Shown here one piece after another: positions 53,931 through 64,000 of a stretch of 64,000 nt of DNA. The translations under genes were made by a program, and so were the position numbers. Below the pieces are notes generated by a model. It searched no databases and was not told the origin of the DNA. It worked only from the letters and a program-made list of their open reading frames with translations. The first letter of the stretch is position 1. The number at the start of each line of letters is the position of its first letter. Source of the stretch: Fasciola hepatica (Eukaryota; Platyhelminthes; Trematoda; Plagiorchiida; Fasciolidae); assembly GCA_948099385.1 (NCBI GenBank), contig CANUEZ040000024.1, positions 25,951,001-26,015,000 of the forward strand, in the 5' to 3' direction.

Positions 53931-56900
53931 ACAAAAGGCCTGCTAGCACATCTAATGGTCTGAATTCCGCAACGGCACCTAGTGACATGAACGAATCGCT
54001 GATGAGGTTATGACCAAAGCATATACGTATTGACCTCGTTTGGGTACAGGAAAGAAGTTGTTCATAAAGCGCCAGCTGCGGAATGTGCGCGCTTCAGTCG
54101 TACAGTATAACGACAAACGTGGTTGAACCACTCGGAGGATTCGGGTTTTTCGGGTCTGGAGAAGTTAGGAATAAAACGTTGCAAAGCTCGAATAATATTG
54201 ATGATAATAATATTGGTTTATTTCGGAGACGCCCGAAGCATGTCATGTGCATGATTCTGTTGATACAGGTGATGGAATGGACAGATATAATTCATGAAAA
54301 TGTGGAAATTTGCATGAAAAAGTAGGATAAAACGGATCAGAAGGGGGAATAACGTGGGACGAAAATAGGATAGATGTGTGCACACCATAGAGACTGTAGG
54401 GAGTTCAAATGAACTTAAGGGCGGATTTAAATGGACTTCCGGTGAGTTTGAAAGTCAAGTTCAAATAGAGGGCGTGACTGGTCCGGGTGGAGACATCTGG
54501 AGGCCGACTGATACATGAGGAAGGCTAGAAATCAGTATAAGAAACTGCGGTAACAAGGGACGATGGAGAAAAAAGTGAGATGCACTGCAGTGGATTAGAT
54601 ATCAATGAGGCATTGGTACTTTGCAGTGGATGGTCGGCGGACAGGGCACAAAGCTCATCGTAGAACAGGGAGCGAGAAGTACAAGACGTAGAGGGTGGAT
54701 CGGATGACAAAGCAATTCAGAAGGACTGGATACCGTAGATGTGAGACATAGATGTAAGGGGGATGGATGTATGTCATGGCGGTCGGCGGGCTGATAGCCG
54801 GAGAACTGGCCGGTGAGGAACTGCAAGATGCAGAGCGCGTGCACATATACATACATGCTCAAGTATATACGTTATATATAGATATACGAGGAGCACGAGC
54901 AATAACAATGGGGCCTTAGAAAGAAATCATCAGTCATTGGGAGGGGTAGGTAAGGTTAGATCAAATGGTTGTAGAATTAAATTTGGAATATCGTGGTGAA
55001 CTATCTTCATGGCAGGTGGATATGACGGCCCAACAGAGGGAAAAAGGAATGCGGAAGCACAGAATTGATGACGACTGTGGGCAGCAGTTCATGGGAGAGT
55101 GAAGATGAAGGATAGGATCGGAGAGATCAGGTGAGAATGGGTCTGATTATTTGATCAATGCAGGTGTGACATGTAGTGGCAGACCGGAGGAATCGGGTGG
55201 TGACAGATCAAACGATTTGGAACTGTAAAAGAACATCATGACGTAACGTTGTCATTACAATCGGTGGAACATGGAAAAGCAGACCAAACTAAAAGGTACA
55301 CAGAAAATGCCCGTGGCAAGCAATAAATGGATCAAGGGGTGAAAGCAACGACCGAGGAGACACAGGTAAGACATGACCAATCAGATCATTTTACTGCAGA
55401 TGAAGCACGAAGGAAGCGGAGAAGAAGGAGGCAGGAAGCCCTAGGACGAGTGAACCAGTAACAGATCAAAGGGCCCAAGAAATGAATGCACGATGGATTT
55501 GTGGCAATGCAACTGGAGAGCTGTGTGCCAGCAGACAATTGAACAGGTGGAATACGCAAGTGGATGCTAGTCGGGACACTGCCTAATGGAAAGAACCACA
55601 GAGGAATCGCGGAGCCAAGAAAGGAAAATATGGTGATGGTGATTAGATAATGAATGTAACTGTAAAAGAGGCAAAGCCTGGGGCGGTAAGTTATAATATG
55701 CGGCTTGGTCATGGGTGCGAATGTGATTGGTGCATAATGGCATTGGGCACGAGGAGGGAGAACAAGAAGGGATTTAACAGAACAACGGGCGGTGGGGTAT
55801 AAGAATGCTATCAATGAGCATTCCACAACAAGCGCTAGTGAGTTGGACTGGAGACACGGTCGATCACTCAGCTACTTGTTCACTGTGGAATAGGTCGGTA
55901 ATGACGTTTCATCTTGAAGGTAACAACTGGGTGATGCATCTACTGAAATGGTTTGTACGGCCATTTCTGGAACGAATTTCGCGCAAAGGTGATGACATAT
56001 TAGGTGAAAGGCAAGTGTACAGCTGTTGATTTCCATTTTGTCGGGTGCGTGATGTGAAACTGCAGAGGCGGAGCTGCTTGACAAATATGTTTGGGATGCA
56101 CAAACTTGCAGAAGACATGGTGCTGCTCAAGATCAGGGTAAAGCAATGGAGCAGCACAGAGTAGGCAAACAATTGAACTGGCGGGGAGAGCTACTATTCA
56201 CTAGTCACATCACTGGCTACTGGAGTGCTATGAAGACGTATTTCCGTGATTGACATCTTTCGTGGTGGTGGTGGAGAAATGAAGAGCGACAATAAATGTG
56301 CTAGTGTTTGAATACCAGCAGTGAGTTCTAACATGGGGAGTGGGCACTTTTACTTATTGGACTGAAAAGTAATCTGACGTGGAGCTCAGGGAAGGTAGAC
56401 AATGAAGCACACGCCGAATTCGGTGGATATTTATATAAGCAATCATTGTGTGTCAAGAAAAAAATGGGGAGATAGGTGAAAGCCACGCGTTTTCAGTACG
56501 TAATGGGGGTGATGTGTTTCGATGGACGAGAAGAATCTGGGTGGTATTGTCAATATTCAGAGCGAGCTCGACGAAAATACGGTGATAATCGGAGAAGACA
56601 TGGTTCATGACATGGTTGCGGCATCAATATAAGCATAAAAATGGTGTACTGAAAGCCGCAAGCAGTACTGAAGGATGAGACTGGCCGTGTGCTGAACACC
56701 CAACCTGAGAACCATTTCTGGTTACAGGAAGCGCAACTCACAAACCTAGTTTCGTCCGCACGTTAATTCAGACATCCTGCACTCCCAACGTGAGTCGGCC
56801 AAAGCGATGGATCTGAAAGTGTCCCGCACCGTTGTGATTGGGATGAGTTGTTTCAGTATGGTGAGTTCAAGTGGTCGAGGATCTGGTGACCATGTTTTGG

Positions 56901-57509
56901 GGATCCTGGAGGGTGAATTCGGTGCGAAAGTTCCAAGTTATCATTCATGGAATAGATTGACCGAGAATCGTCCTTAGGATGTAGGTTCTGGAGGCAAGAT
57001 AGAGAAGCTGCACTCTGGCAGTTCCAACAAGTGCTGGTACAGGGCAAAACGTAAAACAACAAAGTCATCCAATAGACCGGGTGAGTCGTGAAGCTAACCA
57101 TAACGGAACCGGGTTGTTGTAACGGTCAAGGCCAGATGGTGTGATTGAACGATGAACTGGAAGAAAAATAGAACGGGTCTAACGACAAACTATCCTGGGG
57201 CTTAGTTTGAATCACCGGTGGGACAAGAATACAGGGATGCACAAACTCGAGTGCGAACGATATTGTACAAAGCAATTACGGATACCATGGAGGAGAGTGC
57301 AGTGGCAAGGGACTGTTATGAGCCAATGATAGGGGTTTTGATTGGAGACACGGCAATCGACTGTTGGCAGATTAAAAGGTTGTAGGAAGAACATGTTTTA
57401 GAGGGTGGTCGAGAGGTTTTAGATCTGCCATAATGTGGAGAGTGGGGTGTGAGACGTTTCTCAAAAAAGGAACTCATATGAAGTCAGGTTTCGGAGAGAT
57501 TAGCCAAAA
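53931..57509. other. Unassigned stretch, purine-rich on +
   Basis: From about 54.3 to 57.4 kb the + strand is strongly G/A-rich. Minus-strand open frames (for example 55386-55826) are accordingly rich in Ser, Pro, Leu and Cys without motifs, as expected from composition. An AT-alternating run lies at about 54843-54885. No gene is supported. Confidence 0.45.
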
Positions 57510-57890
57510 GTCAGGTCCTGTACCAAAATTCAGACCTAAGACATAGAGTGGCCGTTACCGCTAAAGCATCATCAACGGTGAAGTGAAGTGCTATTGACGT
57601 TATAAACTGGATAGGAGGTAAACATTGACGAATTTCAATGGGGAGTTTGTTCCAGAGCCTAGAGTACTGCAATAAAGAGAGACTATATCTTGAGATTTGC
57701 CGAAACTTTGGAAAACAGGGCCCAATGTTCCATAACAGAGAGGGCAGAGAGCGGTCGAGTGGAAACACGGTGTGTCACTGGAAGAAAATGCGAGGGGTGG
57801 ATAAACCTTCTTTTACTATGCCCTTGCGCATGAGTGTAGTGAAAGGGGTTTTCGCCCCATAGCCACAAAAGCCTGCTGCACTTCTGGGAC
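57510..57890 (-). pseudogene. Probable LINE ORF2 C-terminal fragment
   Basis: On minus RRFIHPSHFLPVTHRVSTRP is followed in another frame by SLSLLQYSRLWNKLPIEIRQCLP (about 57680-57610). The RLWNxLP motif preceded by a hydrophobic/basic stretch is characteristic of LINE ORF2 C-termini. Clade not determined. Confidence 0.5.
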
Positions 57891-58889
57891 AATCGGCCAC
57901 CAGATCCTGAGAATTGGAGTGAAAAACCGCATTAGGTCCTAATGGGTCAGGTGTGGTAATGATTCGGGCGGCAAGGAGTTACCGTTTGCCACCGAAGCGA
58001 ACGGCAATGGCGAGGATTCTAACCTCGGAACCATCAGGTGTTAATTAAACGCTCTAAACAACTCGACCACCACCGGCCTGTGGAAGAAGCAAAGAATAAG
58101 TCACAAGCAGCGTACCCATCGGGGTTCGATGGTAAGTGCGGCAGACAGCTGTCTATAGCGGAGCACGGTAGAATAACCTCAGAGTTGCTTAGTGAGTGGA
58201 TTCTGTAGGAGTTTTGCACCACACCTCATAAGCGACCATTATGGGAATCTCATGGAATTCTTCGCCTCAGAGGCTTGGAGCGATGGATATTTCGGGAAGC
58301 TTAGGATGCACGAGTGGTCCAACTCGATAATTCGTGCTGAAGAATTGTGGCCGGTAGGCGAGAAGTGCATTGGAAAGTGGTTCACAGGGACTTGAGAATG
58401 CATTCATGAAGGGACTTTTCTAAGCAAAGCATTCTATTTTTCTGGAAAGGCGTCGCTGCTTACCACTTTTAAGGTAGTGCTTTTTTGTCGGAAATTGCGC
58501 GAGTAATGTTCAAGGAAAGAACTTACGCACATTTTCTGTCACTAGCAAATGAGAAAAGAACAACTTGGCATATTACTAAGGGGACATCACCAAGCCTTTT
58601 TGGTCGACACAAATTATTTTCTGAAAATAAAAACGCGAATTCGAATGTCACACGCCCCAATACCGCAACCAAGCTTCCTGGCCACTTCACTGATCACAGG
58701 TTAAATCCCGTCTGGGGTCAAGTTGGGTTCGGTTGGGGTTGATAATATGGATGAATCTCTGAGCTTTCACTCCTCCCAACGGTCCCCTCTTCCACCGTGC
58801 TACGTAGATCAGACAAAAGTGCTCACTAACTACTGGAGCCGAATCACAGTTTAGAGACTTCGTCTGTCAAGGCGGGCGTTGCCGGTAAG
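57891..58889. other. Unassigned stretch
   Basis: No domain found. A short G/T-rich run (GGGGTCAAGTTGGGTTCGGT, about 58714-58733) resembles the units of the islands at 43.8 and 45.1 kb. Confidence 0.3.
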
Positions 58890-58896
58890 CAAAGTT

Positions 58897-59217
58897 TTAT
58901 GCTATCCGGCACACGCGAGCTCCGTTGTGATGTTGGCAGTCTACTTCCAGATTTCTGTGGCTGCCTGCACACTCGATGTCTGCCATAGAAGTACGAGCAC
59001 GTGACTTCTGCCGGCGGCGTCCACCGAGACATCCCGCTGATGGATAAAACAAAAAGCAACGGTACAGTGCACTGAAGGCCTGCGTATTGTTAGGAGCACC
59101 ATCGTTCACTAGGAGCTGGAACAGAAGAACCTCAACGCGCTCGTCTAATGGAATGTTCGCTCCAACAAGCGCGGTTGACAGAACCTTTTCCGTAGTTTTG
59201 TCAGAATCATTCTTCAA
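58897..59217 (-). CDS. Anonymous ORF, 106 codons
   Basis: The frame is open from 59217 to a stop at 58897 and has no ATG at its left; an in-frame TGA lies two codons upstream. It reads LVGANIPLDERVEVLLFQLLVNDGAPNNT in pieces, a compositionally normal globular-protein-like segment. It could be an exon with an acceptor near 59215, but no good pyrimidine tract precedes it. No family is recognised, so coding status is uncertain. Confidence 0.3.
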   Translation of the reverse strand: MKNDSDKTTEKVLSTALVGANIPLDERVEVLLFQLLVNDGAPNNTQAFSALYRCFLFYPSAGCLGGRRRQKSRARTSMADIECAGSHRNLEVDCQHHNGARVCRIA

Positions 59218-61413
59218 TATTCACCAGGTTGGTTCACCGGCATGTTTGAATTGAGGTGTGTTGTTTATATGACTCGGCTTGGCACGTTCAAAATTGTTTG
59301 TGGTCAAAATTGCATACAGATATTCCCGTAGGTTGACCGCTAGAACCTCAAGCTATTCTGAATTTGCTTGCATTTGGCTAACTCGAAATCACGGAGCGGT
59401 TACTGTTGAGGTTTATACAGCTTCTTTGTAATATTTATACTACTGTAGAATAACTGTATCAAAAATCACGGCTGGAAATATGGCGCATTTTGGGTTGTGT
59501 TTAGCGTACCCCAACGACTACCTGAATTCCTTTACAGTTCTCAACGCGATTAGAAATGAGATGCCGGCCGAAAGGATATCCTTTGCTAAAGAGCCGGGCA
59601 TATATGATTTTGAAGGCTCAGGGCATGTCTACTCCTGATGTCTCATGCTTTCGATTATGTTTCTTGTCCTAGAACGTGAGTTATTTGTAAGGTAAAAGAG
59701 CTTCCTCGTTCAGCTTCTGGGAAAGACGCTTTTCTGCCTGCACAACTGAAGAAAAAACAGCTTATGGAAGAAATTTGATAGCAGAATAAAAATCTTTCAT
59801 GGAAGTTCACAGACGCTGTTCAGACGGCACTACTGAATCTCACATTTTTCACGACAGGATGAAGTTGATAGTCCTGTTAAGGCGGACATAGTTAGTCACT
59901 CAGGGAAATGGAAGGGTTATCCAGAGACTGTGAAAAACTAGAACACTCCATACCTGCTAGCCATGCTTGCTGTTGTTCGGTGAAACCCTAAATGCTTTGT
60001 GCAAAATGCAGCCACTTAGGGAGGATGAAGCTAAGTTTGAGGATGAAGCGACGAGACAATGTGTGTTTAGGGGAAAAGTTCAGCTTTAAATCTGAGGCAA
60101 AATCATAGACAAGGGTCGGAAGTTGCTGTATCTTCTGTATTGCTGGAGGGAGAGGCCAAAGAGACGCTGGAGGAGTGCACACTGTTGCTCTGAAAAAAGC
60201 TTACCAAAAGGCTCGTGAAGACCCAGGGAGTAGTTTGATCAGACATACGCGTTTGAAAGATATCAAATAATTTGTCTACCGTCAGCCATGACGCCTAACG
60301 CAAAAGATGCTGGGTCGCTGGTACGATCAGCAACGAAACTGCGCAGCTGCGGAACCACCCTGTCGCAGCCAGAATAAGAGGCGGGTCACAACTCAATAAA
60401 CACGCCGGAGGGGATTGTTCGTAAGCTACCGCGGCCGGCGCATCCTCGATGAAATGACTTGCAGACGAAACGTTCGAGATGCCAGGGGCGCCGAACTTCA
60501 AACTGACGGAACTCGTAGCAGCGAAAACTAGAGCAGCCTGTCAGCTCTGGTGAAGGCATTAGCCACCTCTCCTTTTGCAACATATATGGGTGATCGGTTA
60601 GTAAATTTCACTTGCTATGAACCCAGGGGTAGAACAGAACTGATCTTTGTGCAATGTGGGACACTTCGGATAACTGCTCATAATTTGCAGTAGTGGAAGT
60701 GAGCGATAGATGGAATTCGTTGTGTTGGCGCTCAAACCATTGAAGTATCCGAGGTCATTGGTTCATTGGTCTTTCAATCCCGACGGAAATGTAGCCACGA
60801 GCGCAGTGTTGAGCTGTATTTCATTGTAACCAAGAATTAACACTTAACATAGCACGAGACAATGAATTATTGGACATAAATGACGTTGTTATTGATTGCT
60901 AAACTTAGGGCATAGATGCGGTTGGTAAAGTCGTATCACAGCGTGTCATAAGTCTCATTGGTTGGTGAGTTGGTATGAAGAGTTAGCAGCCGGTTATCTG
61001 TCAGTGGTCGACCAGAACAGTGACGCGTGATGGACTGACAGCTTCATTGGCACGCGTTTTACGACTGCTCCGCTACGTGGGATATGCGGGCCTTGTCATT
61101 GGTTAACACTCAATAAGGCCCTGTTCGTGGGTTATAAGAGTGCGGACTGCAGTCCGGCTGGTAATGTATTTTAAGGACGGTTTCATACTCCCAGACAGAA
61201 TTCATTTAGGAGACACTGCGGCTGCTTCGTATGTCTGCAGGCTGGTTTCCGTGAGGAGTATTGTTTTGCAATTGGGGTATTTGTGACATAGGAGGCAAGG
61301 TGAACGGCTACATTGTGATAAGATGAGCAAAGCCTACTAAGGAACCAGTGAATATGCAGTCAGTGACAAAATTTGCACGACTTACCGTTTGACATTTTTC
61401 CAGGGAAAGATAT
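59218..61413. other. Unassigned stretch
   Basis: No recognisable domain. A 14-bp palindrome CGGACTGCAGTCCG lies at about 61143-61156, just after a TTATAAG motif at about 61131, which could be a core promoter of an unrecognised LTR. The minus frames at 60295-60583 have no motif. Confidence 0.3.
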
Positions 61414-61704
61414 TTGAACCCAACGGGATCGCCTAACGTAGCTCCCACAAATGATGGTTCGGGTTCAGTCCTCGTGGAGAAAGGCCTGTTAGCACAGGTT
61501 GGCCCGCCTCAGGTTTCGTCCTTCACGACTACAAAAGCATCAGGTGGAAGTTCTCTTATAGAGTCAGGTGTCACTAAGCTTAGTTTGGCTTCCCCGGACC
61601 ATCCAATGAACATTCCAGTGGAAGGTGCCTTTATGTTTACCTGCAATTTTCTAGATCACAGCACGTGGGCTTGCTGTCAGTCGAGGGATGCTGGTCTGAC
61701 CTGA
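61414..61704 (+). CDS. Anonymous ORF, 96 codons, Ser/Thr/Gly-rich
   Basis: It reads GSPNVAPTNDGSGSVLVEK and VGPPQVSSFTTTKASGGSS, a disordered, low-hydrophobicity composition like the linker of flatworm LINE ORF1 proteins. It has no domain and no flanking RT, so this is only a guess. The start used is the ATT-type codon at 61414, not an ATG, and an ATG is available internally at about 61606. Confidence 0.25.
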   Translation: MNPTGSPNVAPTNDGSGSVLVEKGLLAQVGPPQVSSFTTTKASGGSSLIESGVTKLSLASPDHPMNIPVEGAFMFTCNFLDHSTWACCQSRDAGLT

Positions 61705-62469
61705 GCGAAGCTTCTCCAAATGCGACTGAGATATCAGTGCAGGATTCTCAGAACGTTCTGACTTTCCAGGGGTTCAGTAGGTCTTCGAGAGACAAGTTAG
61801 AGGCCAAAGTGGACCTGGTACGGTCAACATATGACTGAGGTGGATGATACAGAGACCACTGGGGTTAAGCAAATGTGAGGAAGCCACCGTGAACTATATA
61901 ATACTGGATGGAACATCAGTTTGGAACGGATGCAAAGGCGGTGTGATGCGAATTTCTATGACTACCAGACAACTGAACAAGCACCAATATTGGAGGACCA
62001 CAATCAGTTAGTTCGTGCGGCACCTTCTCAGGAACCTGTCCACTGAGTTTCTTAACTAGTCTCAACCTAGAAGGCGGTCACTGAGACCAAGAAATCGGAA
62101 CTGAAGTAGCCTCCGGCGGCTTTAATACAGTGACCGAGGGTTGTAGCGCGGAAGGAACTTCCCGGAAAAGCTTGGAGAATTTAAACATGTGGCGTCCGGA
62201 GGTAAAGCTCTAGGCAAAAATCAGAATCCCCTGCCCAATTCGTTGTCCGACCGGACTGCACGGCTCAATCATCTCATAAGATACCTCCTCTATCGCTCGG
62301 GGAGACAATGACCTCAGCATAGCTACGTAGTCAGAACTTTGATTGTAGGCAGCTCTGCTGTCCTACGGCTCACTACCACGCCGGGTCTATAAAAGCCTAG
62401 CGTGGTTAGCCACTTTAAGTCTCACATTCCTGTGTGTCAGATTCCTTTACATCACAAATCATAGAGGCG
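61705..62469. other. Unassigned stretch with a TATA-like motif
   Basis: GGTCTATAAAAGCC at about 62385 is a good TATA-box match and could be the promoter of an LTR or of the LINE to its right. Nothing else is recognised. Confidence 0.3.
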
Positions 62470-63225
62470 CACGACACATGAGTTCAGTCCCTTGCTTGCT
62501 CTGCTCACTAGGAAAACAAGTACGAACTCATCACCCTCACTACATTTGCGGGATGAAACATATTATGGATTTTAGACAACAATTTCCCCAGTCTTCCTCC
62601 CTCTCGCCCACTTTGACCGAAACCCAAACCTCCCGTTCTTCAGACACCACCAACCTTCAATTTCCCGACTAAAAATGTCATCCCTTTTTTAACCAAAAGC
62701 TGGTGTCGGTACCTTTGTCCGTCAGTTAGTCGCCACACCCAGAAGCCAGAATCTTGACATTTCCAGAGGTGAATTTCAGTTGATGTTGCTGAAGCTTCCA
62801 CCCACTTATCGTAACCACTTCTCTTGTGTTGTTTACCACCCAACCACTAGCAGCAACCCATCGATTTTTGGTTTCCTATCGTCGAACATTGAGAACTTGT
62901 TTGCTACCGCCCCCAGCTGCCTCACCATCATCTTGGGAGATTTTATTGTTCACCATTAAAATTGGTTGGTTCACTCGTTGGAAACTTCGGCTCTGAAGCG
63001 CGAAGCCAAATGATTTGTCACGTTCAGCAACCCGTTCCAACTTGTTGACCTCCTAACACGCATGCCCGATCGAGCTGGCCATCGTTCCCACACCCCTGTT
63101 CCCATTTCCTATTCTATTTCCTCTCTGTTCTCAAGCCTCTTCCCTATTCCTTCATTCGGCTAGTCTGACCACGGTATTACTTCCTGTTTCATCAATTTCA
63201 TTCACCCTGATCTCCAAACCACTCT
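62470..63225 (+). pseudogene. LINE fragment A: leader ORF and endonuclease remnant
   Basis: A short frame at 62478-62672 contains VPCLLCSLGKQVRTHHPHY, a Cys-x2-Cys followed by His residues, possibly an ORF1 finger. From about 62785 the AP-endonuclease appears in broken frames: CVVYHPTTSSNPSIF, then ILGDFIVHH (GDFN with Asn lost) at about 62930-62957. LVDLLTRMPDRAGHRSH lies at about 63042-63090 and the catalytic SDH at about 63165. No RT follows: at about 63.4 kb a different endonuclease begins. Confidence 0.65.
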
Positions 63226-63234
63226 GAGACACAC

Positions 63235-64000
63235 TTGGGCCTAGCCTCCTATCATTGGAAAGACTGCTGTTTCGCTCCAGACATTTCGGTTTCCGTTTTT
63301 GACTTTATTGACGTTGTTATTCCGTCCCCCATCCAACATTCCCCTTCTACTGACGCTCTATCCACAGTGAGGCCCAACTCCTATCGCCACAGCGATCCCA
63401 ATAATATTGCACCTGGCTTCCGTGCTTTGCTCACACCGACACTGAACTCCTTCCTACTGGTTCTCAATAACTCTCGATCATTAACTAGAAAAATATCGCG
63501 TCTGCGATCTCTGGCATTTACGTCAAAAGCTGACATTGTACTAGTAACTGAATCCTGGCTGTCAGATGATGCTTCGCTTGACCTTGTTCGCATAGCTGGG
63601 TATCAATGCTTCTCGAACACCCGCCAGTCCAGGCGTGGAGAGGGCTGTTTAGCCTTTGTCAAATGCACTATCCACGCCAGTGTTATCGACCACCCGTCTC
63701 TTCTCCTTATTGAGGATTTGTTATGGCTATGTATTTACGTCTTCGGCCGAACCTTTTCCTTGGCTGCTTCTACGTCCCCCTGGGTCTGGAGCCCGCAAAA
63801 ACTGACTCTGCCGTGAATGCCCTTAATGCTGCGCTTGACTATCCTGCCAGTGCAGAAAATATTGCGGGTGACTTTAACTTTTTTTCAATTTGCTGGTCCT
63901 CCTATACTAGCCCTCCCGCCCTCTCCACCTTCCTTTCCTGTGTTCGCCTTGGTGGATGGGCCCAACGTGTCTCCTACCCCCCTAGGGAGAACAACTTCTT
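63235..64000 (+). pseudogene. LINE fragment B: endonuclease start, continues beyond the window
   Basis: The frame 63235-63816 contains FLLVLNNSRSLTRKISRLRS, then ADIVLVTESWLSDD (catalytic Glu in TESW) and GYQCFSNTRQSRRGEGCLAFVK, the N-terminal half of an AP-endonuclease. A frameshift near 63745 moves the continuation to another frame, where ALDYPASAENIAGDFNF (GDFN at about 63867) and LSCVRLGGWAQRVSYP run to the window edge. It is a different LINE family from fragment A. RT, if present, lies to the right. Confidence 0.75.

Noticed and set aside
54843..54885. AT-alternating run as a promoter or origin
   Set aside because: A simple TA/CATA-type microsatellite; no flanking functional sequence was seen.
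55386..55826. 146-codon open frame on minus
   Set aside because: Leu/Ser/Pro/Cys-rich, explained by the purine-rich + strand; no motif.
1..64000. CRISPR array, riboswitches, bacterial operons
   Set aside because: No regularly spaced direct repeats of CRISPR type and no prokaryotic gene organisation; all evidence points to eukaryotic transposon-rich DNA.

Overview
The window looks like intergenic DNA from a repeat-rich flatworm (Platyhelminthes). My best guess is a large-genome tapeworm of the diphyllobothriid type. The evidence is the mix of element families: CsRn1-like Ty3/gypsy copies with the CHCC Gag finger, a Mag-like gypsy, BEL/Pao, CR1-like and RTE-like LINEs, tRNA-headed SINE candidates, and introns of about 33-41 bp. 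I see no rRNA or tRNA gene, CRISPR array, bacterial-type operon, or host gene that I can name. Species assignment is inference.

Layout, left half. A broken CsRn1-like element on + has its 5' LTR remnant at 346-506, gag and pol pseudogenes, and a 3' LTR ending at 5564. Non-coding DNA with perfect palindromes follows (5.6-7.4 kb), then a solo LTR (7639-7810) and a LINE ORF1 remnant (8.4-9.05 kb). Next is the most interesting block: a miniature LTR element (TRIM-like, minus strand) whose 5' LTR is split by a two-gene CACTA-like DNA transposon at about 9886-13278. The transposase of that transposon reads as one 644-codon gene if a 41-bp intron is spliced. It is the only long undamaged coding unit in the window. 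After it come a diverged BEL/Pao solo LTR (14020-14273), three CR1-like LINE pieces (14.4-17.8 kb, the last in opposite orientation to the second), a SINE candidate, and a complete but coding-dead BEL/Pao element on minus (19095-25246) whose two LTRs are still about 97% identical.

Layout, right half. About 9 kb (25.3-34.3 kb) of mostly unassigned, pyrimidine-rich sequence follows. Then come an RTE-like LINE remnant (34.35-35.2 kb, minus), a Mag-like gypsy remnant (36.17-39.7 kb, plus) and a second CsRn1-like fragment (40.2-41.4 kb, minus). An AT-richer stretch (41.4-48.8 kb) holds GC-rich minisatellite-like islands, a hairpin and a few anonymous ORFs. Minus-strand CR1-like LINE remnants follow (48.8-53.9 kb). 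A purine-rich unassigned stretch (54-57.5 kb), further anonymous DNA, and two plus-strand LINE endonuclease fragments running off the right edge complete the window.

No gene set here works together as a host pathway. The story is successive insertion: CACTA into TRIM LTR, with LINE and LTR fragments abutting each other. Every reverse transcriptase copy is broken by stops, frameshifts or deletions. Coordinates of degenerate elements are approximate, because boundaries were read by eye from motif continuity and repeat alignment.
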